DNA from: Candidatus Komeilibacteria bacterium RIFCSPLOWO2_02_FULL_48_11
GTDB taxonomy: Bacteria; Patescibacteriota; Patescibacteriia; UBA2169
DNA: 7,022 nucleotides
Direction of reading: 5' to 3'
Assembly: GCA_001818435.1 (NCBI GenBank)
Contig: MHKO01000044.1
Location: 35,069-42,090, forward strand
This document shows, piece after piece, positions 1-3,973 of the stretch (within the stretch, counting starts at the first letter, position 1; each line of letters begins with the position of its first letter). The position numbers were made by a program, and so were the translations under genes. Below the pieces are notes generated by a model, which made no database searches, was not told the DNA's origin, and was given only the letters and a program-made list of their open reading frames with translations.

Positions 1-1614
1 ACTGCGGCCACTGAAGCCGAGGAGTTTTCCAAAATCTATAATCTGGAAGTGGTGGTGGTGCCCACCAACAAGCCCATGATCCGTCTGGACGCGGCTGATA
101 GAGTGTATAAAAATCGCACCGGAAAATACGCGGCCGTGGTTAAAGAAATTAAAGAGCGGAACAAAAAGGGCCAGCCAGTTTTGATGGGCACTATTTCCAT
201 TGAACAGAACGAGGAACTCTCCGAGTTGCTCGCAAAAGCCGGAGTCAAACACGAAATCTTGAACGCCAAGAACCATGAACGCGAAGCCGAAATTATCGCC
301 CAGGCCGGTCGGCGCGGAGCCGTCACTTTGGCCACTAACATGGCTGGACGCGGCGTGGACATTATCTTGGGCGGCAATCCGCCGGATAAAGCCGAGGCCG
401 AGGAAGTCAAGCGCCTGGGCGGTTTGCACGTTTTGGGCACCGAGAGGCACGAGGCGCGCCGGATTGACAACCAATTGCGGGGGCGGTCCGGGCGCCAGGG
501 CGACCCGGGCTCAAGCCAGTTTTTTGTTTCCATGGAAGACGATTTGATGCGCATTTTCGCCTCGGACAGAATCAAGAACATGATGACGCGCCTGGGCGTG
601 CCGGACGACATGCCAATTGAAAACAAGCTGGTGTCGCGCTCCATTGAGTCAGCCCAGCACCGCGTGGAAGGCCATAACTTTGATATCCGCAAACACTTGG
701 TGGAATATGATGATGTCATCAACCGCCACCGCGAAGCCATTTACCGCCGGCGCCGGGAGATTTTGAAAAATTCATCCCCCCTCCTACCTGATTCATCAGG
801 CTCCTCCAACCCTCACCCTACCCTCTCCCTGGAAGGGAGAGGGGAATCTAACCTGCGTGCCATGATTTTTGAAATGATTGACCAGGAAATCGCCCAAGTA
901 ATCAATTTTCATACCGTATCCACAAATCACCAAGATTGGAATCTGAAGGAAATTGAGCAGACCATGAACACAATACTTCCCCCTCCTGTACCCAGGAGGG
1001 GGTTAGGAGGTGGTCAAGAGGAGAACAGAGAGGAGAGAAATTTGAATCTCGAATCAGTAATCAAACCAGCTGACGAACGCGATAAGGGCGAGGATGCCAA
1101 GATGAGAAGCAAGCTTATTGACCATCTGGCTGGTGTCGTCAAACAGGAATACGAGAAAATAATCCCGGGAGTCGGGGATGCCGAATCAATCCAGCGTTTG
1201 GAGCGGGCCGTGCTCTTGAACGCCATTGACAGCCGCTGGGTGGACCATTTGCAGGCCATTGATAATCTGCGCACAGCCATTGGTTTGCGCGGCTATGGCC
1301 AGCGCGACCCGCTGGTGGAATACAAGCGCGAGGCTTACCGCCTGTTCCAACAACTTCTCTCATCCATCCAGAATGAAGTGGTGTATAGCGTGTTCAAAGT
1401 GGCTTTGGCTCGCCAAGTGGCTGATTCGCCCTTGGTAAAACAAATTCTCGGCCGTTTGGGCCTGGGTGGGTTGCGCTTCTCGGCTCCGGCTAAAGAAGCT
1501 GGGGACAATGTCCAATCCTCTGGCGCGCCATCATCCGGCGGCAAGAAGGTGGGCAGAAATGACCCGTGTCCATGCGGGAGCGGAAAGAAGTATAAGAAGT
1601 GCCATGGAGGGTAG
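1..1614 (+). CDS. secA: Protein translocase ATPase SecA, C-terminal part (5' end outside window)
   Basis: SecA is the cytoplasmic motor that couples ATP hydrolysis to preprotein movement through SecYEG. The frame is open from base 1, and the first residues (TAATEAEEFSKIY) match the stretch after the conserved GMTGTA of the first motor domain, so the gene starts upstream. The second motor domain is intact: helicase motif V-like MAGRGVDIILGG begins at residue 114 of this fragment and the motif VI region RGRSGRQGDPG is at about 160-170. The helical scaffold follows (EYDDVINRHREAIYRRRREIL), then the helical wing, then the scaffold end with GLRGYGQRDPLVEYKREAY. The last 20 residues are the zinc-binding SEC-C motif CPCGSGKKYKKCH, used in other bacteria for SecB or lipid contact. 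Two low-complexity stretches (about residues 257-284 and 327-345) are encoded by palindromic repeats and sit at surface-loop positions. With the missing N-terminal half the protein would be of ordinary SecA length. Confidence 0.97.
   Translation, partial: TAATEAEEFSKIYNLEVVVVPTNKPMIRLDAADRVYKNRTGKYAAVVKEIKERNKKGQPVLMGTISIEQNEELSELLAKAGVKHEILNAKNHEREAEIIAQAGRRGAVTLATNMAGRGVDIILGGNPPDKAEAEEVKRLGGLHVLGTERHEARRIDNQLRGRSGRQGDPGSSQFFVSMEDDLMRIFASDRIKNMMTRLGVPDDMPIENKLVSRSIESAQHRVEGHNFDIRKHLVEYDDVINRHREAIYRRRREILKNSSPLLPDSSGSSNPHPTLSLEGRGESNLRAMIFEMIDQEIAQVINFHTVSTNHQDWNLKEIEQTMNTILPPPVPRRGLGGGQEENREERNLNLESVIKPADERDKGEDAKMRSKLIDHLAGVVKQEYEKIIPGVGDAESIQRLERAVLLNAIDSRWVDHLQAIDNLRTAIGLRGYGQRDPLVEYKREAYRLFQQLLSSIQNEVVYSVFKVALARQVADSPLVKQILGRLGLGGLRFSAPAKEAGDNVQSSGAPSSGGKKVGRNDPCPCGSGKKYKKCHGG
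809..845. repeat. GC-rich palindromic element inserted in frame in secA (first)
   Basis: A perfect inverted repeat has arms CCCTCTCCCT (821-830) and AGGGAGAGGG (834-843) around the 3-base centre GGA. It is preceded by CCCTCACCCTA. Read in the secA frame it gives PHPTLSLEGRG, a peptide I recall as the usual spurious translation of a widespread interspersed bacterial repeat. A second, weaker palindrome lies just upstream (CCTGAT at 787-792, ATCAGG at 795-800). The whole foreign-looking stretch is about 769-852 and separates two parts of SecA that normally lie close together. No stop codon arises and the frame is kept. Confidence 0.8.
977..1015. repeat. GC-rich palindromic element inserted in frame in secA (second)
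   Basis: Arms CCCCCTCCTG (979-988) and CAGGAGGGGG (993-1002) form a perfect 10-bp inverted repeat with the 4-base centre TACC, followed by TTAGGAGGTGGTC. It resembles a common interspersed repeat family seen in intergenic regions of many bacteria (recalled, not searched). In the secA frame it encodes PPPVPRRGLGGG directly after the helical-wing motif DWNLKEIEQTMNTIL. It is of the same general type as the element at 809-845 but differs in arm sequence. Confidence 0.75.
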
Positions 1615-1640
1615 GAAATAATAAAATAAAGGAAAGTGTT

Positions 1641-1718
1641 ATGGAAAAATTTGAGTCAAAACTTAAAAGTAGTCAAGAAGCGGAGCAAAGGCTTAAGGAC
1701 TACAGAGATTTTAAGTGA
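1641..1718 (+). CDS. Possible 25-residue charged peptide (doubtful)
   Basis: A short ATG-to-TGA frame encodes MEKFESKLKSSQEAEQRLKD followed by YRDFK, a highly charged and probably helical peptide. AGGAAAG at 1630-1636 would be a reasonable ribosome binding site four bases before the ATG. It starts 27 bases after the secA stop, so it could be read from the secA transcript. I recognise no family. It may be a genuine small protein, the remaining N-terminus of a gene lost from this spacer, or chance. The better promoter begins immediately after its stop, which fits a gene boundary here. Confidence 0.25.
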   Translation: MEKFESKLKSSQEAEQRLKDYRDFK

Positions 1719-1720
1719 AG

Positions 1721-1749
1721 TTGTCAAGATTTTTGGAAAGTGTTAATAT
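1721..1749 (+). promoter_or_regulatory. Sigma-70-type promoter for the AbrB-type antitoxin
   Basis: TTGTCA at 1721-1726 and TAATAT at 1744-1749 are separated by exactly 17 bases, the optimal spacing. A start point 7-10 bases after the -10 box falls at about 1756-1759. The antitoxin ATG is at 1759, so the mRNA would have essentially no 5' leader and no Shine-Dalgarno site. The secD promoter has the same two hexamers and the same spacing. Confidence 0.6.
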
Positions 1750-1758
1750 AAGCCTATT

Positions 1759-1998
1759 ATGACTACACAAATGATCAAACTTAAAAATGGAGCAATCGAT
1801 CTGCCGCGCGAGTTAAAAAAGAGCTGGGAAGGCGCTCAAGTATTCATGAGCACCAGCCAGAATAGCATTATCATCAACCGGATCCAGTCGACTCCATCAT
1901 TAAAGGATTTGCGCCCGAAATTACAGGCACTAGGGAAAATGATTACCCAAGAAGAGATTGACGACGCGGTGCGCGATGTTCGCGCTGAACAGAAATAA
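1759..1998 (+). CDS. AbrB/SpoVT-fold antitoxin, partner toxin broken
   Basis: This 79-residue protein has the size and layout of an AbrB/MazE-type antitoxin. Residues 5-45 form the DNA-binding swapped-hairpin pattern (IKLKNGAIDLPRELKKSWEG, then a hydrophobic strand FMSTSQNSIIINRI). The C-terminal helix ITQEEIDDAVRDVR resembles toxin-binding tails found before PIN toxins. The gene is followed after 9 bases by the start of a PIN-domain frame, the classic antitoxin-toxin order. Because that toxin has lost its core, this antitoxin is probably an orphan that could still bind its own promoter or neutralise a related toxin elsewhere. The ATG at 1759 fits the promoter at 1721-1749. There is no Shine-Dalgarno site. 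Family assignment is by pattern, not by search. Confidence 0.8.
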   Translation: MTTQMIKLKNGAIDLPRELKKSWEGAQVFMSTSQNSIIINRIQSTPSLKDLRPKLQALGKMITQEEIDDAVRDVRAEQK

Positions 1999-2007
1999 TT
2001 TTTTTAT

Positions 2008-2186
2008 ATGCGTGTCGTTTTTGACACTAATGTTTTAGTATCTGTTTTGTTGTTTAAAGGAAAATTGGGAGTTTTACTCGACTAGAACTTGGTGTCTATG
2101 AAGGTATTCCGATTTTTACACCTAGTCAGGCCCGCCAACATCTACAAATCCAGTTTTTTAAAGGCTGTGGCCGAGTTTCAGACTGA
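2008..2186 (+). pseudogene. PIN-domain toxin remnant with internal deletion and frameshift
   Basis: The first 25 codons (2008-2085, ending in TAG) encode MRVVFDTNVLVSVLLFKGKL, the standard beginning of PIN-family ribonuclease toxins, with the first metal-binding Asp in the DTN motif. From 2085, in another frame, LELGVYEGIPIFTPSQAR matches the usual end of the same family (a GIxILTP-type motif close to the C-terminus). That frame runs to a TGA at 2184-2186. The central part of a roughly 135-residue protein, with the other acidic metal ligands, is missing, so no nuclease activity is expected. The remnant directly follows the AbrB-type antitoxin and would have been its toxin. The join near 2083-2088 marks the deletion. 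The C-terminal piece overlaps the acetyltransferase start in a different frame. Confidence 0.75.
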
Positions 2187-2628
2187 AAGCAGAGATTTAG
2201 ACATTGATGGTCAAGCGCTGGAGCGGGATTTTTCGTCTTATGTCAGCCGCGTCAGAGGCTGGGCTTTTGGTAAGAACCTGCTCCCGGGCTATGTGCCGGA
2301 ATCTGTCTATTGGTTGGTGGATGGTAAGAGATATATCGGCAAAGTGAGTGTCCGACATCGTTTAATTCCTCATTTGCGGAAGATCGGCGGTCACATTGGC
2401 TATGAAATTCGGCCGAGCCAGCGGCGGCGCGGCTATGGCACAATGATTTTGCGCTTGGCTTTGCTTAAAGCTCGCCAACTGGGAATTAAGCGGGCGCTGG
2501 TGACTTGCGATGAAACAAATATCGGCTCGCGCAAGATTATTGAGGCTAATGGCGGGATTTTGGAAAACGCCGTGGCTATGGGGCGAGGCCAACCTAAAAA
2601 ATTGCGTTTTTGGATTAAGAATTATTAA
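2098..2628 (+). CDS. GNAT-family N-acetyltransferase
   Basis: This predicted 176-residue enzyme transfers an acetyl group from acetyl-CoA to an unknown amine. The acetyl-CoA-binding motif A is clear: GHIGYEIRPSQRRRGYGTM, with Q/RxxGxG represented by Q108-R-R-R-G-Y-G114. A later segment, ALVTCDETNIGSRKIIEANGG, matches the usual motif B region in which an Asn and Ser/Arg help seat the cofactor. The N-terminal LVRPANIYKSSFLKAVAEFQ and the central LPGYVPESVYWLVDG are typical of a GNAT subgroup common in many bacteria. I chose ATG 2098. TTG 2089 is also in frame, but it adds only MVS and lies inside the PIN remnant. No clear Shine-Dalgarno site is visible. The start overlaps the toxin remnant, so the original leader may have been altered by the deletion there. 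The Maf gene follows after 3 bases. Confidence 0.87.
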   Translation: MKVFRFLHLVRPANIYKSSFLKAVAEFQTESRDLDIDGQALERDFSSYVSRVRGWAFGKNLLPGYVPESVYWLVDGKRYIGKVSVRHRLIPHLRKIGGHIGYEIRPSQRRRGYGTMILRLALLKARQLGIKRALVTCDETNIGSRKIIEANGGILENAVAMGRGQPKKLRFWIKNY

Positions 2629-2631
2629 AGT

Positions 2632-3103
2632 ATGCGACTCATTCTCGGCTCCTCATCATTGCAGCGGCAGGACATATTGCGGGATTTAGGCTATGAGTTT
2701 GAAGTGATCAAGCCGGATGTTGATGAAAAATCAATCCGTTGCGCCAACCCGCGGGATTTGGCGTTGGCTTTGGCCAATTTAAAGGCCGACGATGTTGCGG
2801 GCAAAATCAAAGACAGCGCCATTGTCATAGCCGCTGACAGCATTGTGCTGGTCGGGGATGAAGTCAGGGAGAAACCGACAAGCAAAGAGGAGGCCTATAA
2901 ATTTTTACAGGACGTGTCTCGCGGCGTGCCTCAAACCGTGGTAACAGCTCTCGTTGTTATCAACACCAAAACCAGTGAGAGGCGCGACCGCCATCCAGAA
3001 TCCCGTATTTATGAACCGGATTAAGAAAGTTACGGGCGAGTTTGAAACTATAGTCGGCCTGCCTAAAACCCTGGCGCAAAAATTTTTAAAAGAATTGAAA
3101 TGA
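2632..3103 (+). pseudogene. maf: Maf-type nucleoside triphosphate pyrophosphatase, broken by internal deletion and frameshift
   Basis: Maf proteins hydrolyse non-canonical or excess nucleotides to monophosphates. Residues 1-117 are good Maf sequence: the N-terminal GSSSLQRQDIL (family SxSPRRxxLL), DVDE at 29-32, and AADSIV at 67-72 with the conserved Asp69, then KPTSKEEA. After VVINTKTSER the frame runs into unrelated codons and stops at 3022-3024. A different frame then gives AIQNPVFMNRIKKVTGEFET followed by IVGLP and a helical tail, which is the normal Maf C-terminus, ending with TGA at 3101-3103. About 35-40 residues of the expected roughly 190 are absent between the two parts. The gene could make a 130-residue protein (2632-3024), but it would lack the conserved GxxxIQ and VGLP region. 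The start is 3 bases after the acetyltransferase stop, which suggests coupled translation. Confidence 0.82.
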
Positions 3104-3129
3104 GAAGCATGATGCCTCGGATTTCCGCC

Positions 3130-3158
3130 TTGACATACACACTGCGAGTGTGTATGAT
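3130..3158 (+). promoter_or_regulatory. Near-consensus promoter of the RHH-mazF operon
   Basis: TTGACA at 3130-3135 and TATGAT at 3153-3158 are separated by 17 bases, close to the ideal vegetative promoter. The expected start point, 7-9 bases after the -10 box, is about 3165-3167, and the antitoxin ATG is at 3167. The message is therefore predicted to be leaderless or nearly so. The whole spacer is filled by a palindromic operator. Confidence 0.75.
3134..3156. promoter_or_regulatory. Palindromic operator overlapping the RHH-mazF promoter
   Basis: Arms CATACACACT (3134-3143) and AGTGTGTATG (3147-3156) are perfect inverted repeats around the centre GCG. The site covers the end of the -35 box, the full spacer and most of the -10 box, so a bound protein would block RNA polymerase. 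Ribbon-helix-helix antitoxins typically bind such short palindromes in pairs, which makes autorepression by the adjacent gene the likely role (inference). Confidence 0.75.
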
Positions 3159-3166
3159 TTATTCAT

Positions 3167-3439
3167 ATGAATCGCGCTCAAACAAAAACACGCCAGCGGG
3201 TCAACATAACCTTATCACCCGAAACATTGCGGCTGATTGATCGCGCGACCGACCGCGGCAACCGGAGCGGTTTTATCAGCCAAGCCGTCCGTTTTTACGC
3301 GCGCCAGCTCGGCAAAAACAATCTGCGCCAACAACTGCGCGAGCGCGCGATTGTTCGCGCCGAGCATGATTTAGCAACCGCTCAAGACTGGTTCCCGCTA
3401 GAGAATGAAGTATGGTTTCCCGAGGAGAAATCTATTTAG
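3167..3439 (+). CDS. Ribbon-helix-helix antitoxin paired with MazF
   Basis: The 90-residue protein has an N-terminal ribbon-helix-helix domain at about residues 11-48: the strand QRVNITLSPE, helix TLRLIDRATDRG, and the turn NRSGFISQAVRFYAR, in which SGFISQAV is the typical second-helix start. This domain dimerises and binds DNA through the paired strands. The C-terminal part, rich in Arg and Glu and ending in the acidic and aromatic WFPLENEVWFPEEKSI, would wrap the toxin, as in MazE/NdoAI-type antitoxins of Firmicutes. The last 28 bases overlap mazF, ensuring coupled production. The ATG at 3167 lies at the predicted transcription start, so no ribosome binding site is expected. Autoregulation through the operator at 3134-3156 is likely. 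Confidence 0.88.
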   Translation: MNRAQTKTRQRVNITLSPETLRLIDRATDRGNRSGFISQAVRFYARQLGKNNLRQQLRERAIVRAEHDLATAQDWFPLENEVWFPEEKSI

Positions 3440-3759
3440 TGGATTTTGATCCGGCCAGAGGTTCGGAAATTCAAAAAATTCGGCCCGCTTTAGTTATACA
3501 GAACAATATCGATAACCAATACAGTTCGATTGTCATTGTCGCCGCCATAACATCAAGCTTTGGACAAAAGTTATATCCAACGGAAGTTTTTATCAGCGCT
3601 CATGTTTCTGGCTTGGGCCGTAATTCCGTGGTGCAGCTTAATCAAATCAGAGCCATTGACAAACAGCGGCTTAAGCGCCGTCTTGGCGTCTTGAACGTCA
3701 TGACGATGAGACAAATTAATAAAGCAATCCTTATTAGCCTTGGTTTGATAGAGGCATGA
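3412..3759 (+). CDS. mazF: MazF/PemK-family mRNA interferase toxin
   Basis: The 115-residue protein matches MazF/EndoA ribonucleases, which cut mRNA at short specific sequences and stop growth when the antitoxin is lost. The N-terminus RGEIYLVDFDPARGSEIQKI is the family signature, followed by RPALVIQNN. Arg24 and Thr47 (AAITSS) line up with the catalytic Arg and Thr of the B. subtilis enzyme, so activity is plausible. The end of the fold, SVVQLNQIRAIDKQRL, and the C-terminal helix are present, and the length is normal. The start at 3412 overlaps the antitoxin gene by 28 bases. The stop TGA at 3757-3759 overlaps the ATG of the next small frame (ATGA). The gene appears intact. Confidence 0.93.
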   Translation: MVSRGEIYLVDFDPARGSEIQKIRPALVIQNNIDNQYSSIVIVAAITSSFGQKLYPTEVFISAHVSGLGRNSVVQLNQIRAIDKQRLKRRLGVLNVMTMRQINKAILISLGLIEA

Positions 3760-3857
3760 GAAAAAGATTAAAAAAGAAAAAACACAGCTGCGCTCTTTGC
3801 AAGCCGCACAAAATGGGCGGCAATCTTACAATCTCGTTGAAGACAATCAAAACGTAG
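3756..3857 (+). CDS. Tiny basic Cys/His protein coupled to mazF, tail altered by a repeat
   Basis: This is a 33-residue frame whose ATG overlaps the mazF stop in an ATGA arrangement. A run of basic residues (MRKRLKKKK) is followed by HSCALCKPHKMGG, which has a possible metal-binding CxxC with flanking histidines (His10, Cys12, Cys15, His18). I recall a family of very small bacterial proteins with the core CxLCKPHK and a longer basic tail. I know no function for it, though nucleic-acid or ribosome contact would fit the charge. After GG, the codons NLTISLKTIKT are read from the interspersed repeat starting at 3820, so the original C-terminus was probably replaced. It may still be made as a short protein. 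Confidence 0.5.
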   Translation: MRKRLKKKKHSCALCKPHKMGGNLTISLKTIKT

Positions 3858-3935
3858 CATCCTCTTAATCGCGTTTGTAAGATTGCTTCGGTCGCTCGCC
3901 GAGTACGGCTCACTCCCTCGCAATGACAGAGATGC
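3820..3935. repeat. Interspersed repeat with inverted ends between the mazF operon and secD
   Basis: GCAATCTTACAA at 3820-3831 and TTGTAAGATTGC at 3875-3886 form a perfect 12-bp inverted pair with 43 bases between them. The stretch 3877-3929, read on the minus strand, begins TGTCATTGCGAGGGAGTGAG and ends GAAGCAATCTTACA. This is the pattern of a repeat I recall as scattered through intergenic regions of many unrelated bacteria. Its minus-strand reading in one frame gives CHCEGVSRTRRATEAI, a common spurious peptide. The left inverted copy may be a second, partial repeat in opposite orientation. It truncates the small Cys/His frame and ends next to the secD promoter. Confidence 0.7.
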
Positions 3936-3937
3936 AC

Positions 3938-3966
3938 TTGTCAAAAGGTTAAATCTTCCCTAATAT
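3938..3966 (+). promoter_or_regulatory. Sigma-70-type promoter for secDF
   Basis: TTGTCA at 3938-3943 and TAATAT at 3961-3966 are spaced by 17 bases. The start point would be about 3973-3974, which coincides with the secD ATG at 3974, so the secDF message is predicted to lack a leader. The repeat ends immediately upstream. Hexamers and spacing equal those before the AbrB-type antitoxin. Confidence 0.6.
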
Positions 3967-3973
3967 ACTCATC

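Noticed and set aside
36..740. Long open frame on the minus strand opposite secA
   Set aside because: It is antisense to well-conserved SecA motifs, its translation is rich in Ser, Arg and Leu without recognisable domains, and it has no promoter or ribosome binding site. It is a shadow of codon bias.
821..843. Strong hairpin as a transcription terminator
   Set aside because: It is inside the secA coding frame, is not followed by a T run, and the SecA sequence continues intact. It is better explained as a palindromic repeat element. The same applies to 979-1002.
3820..3886. 12-bp inverted repeats as the ends of a small transposon
   Set aside because: The right copy continues into a known-type repeat core, no transposase or target duplication is visible, and 43 bases between the arms contain nothing recognisable. 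Two opposed repeat copies fit better.
3734..3937. 67-codon minus-strand frame across the spacer before secD
   Set aside because: Its N-terminal half (CHCEGVSRTRRATEAI) is the translation of the interspersed repeat and the rest is antisense to mazF and the small Cys/His gene. No support for a real protein.
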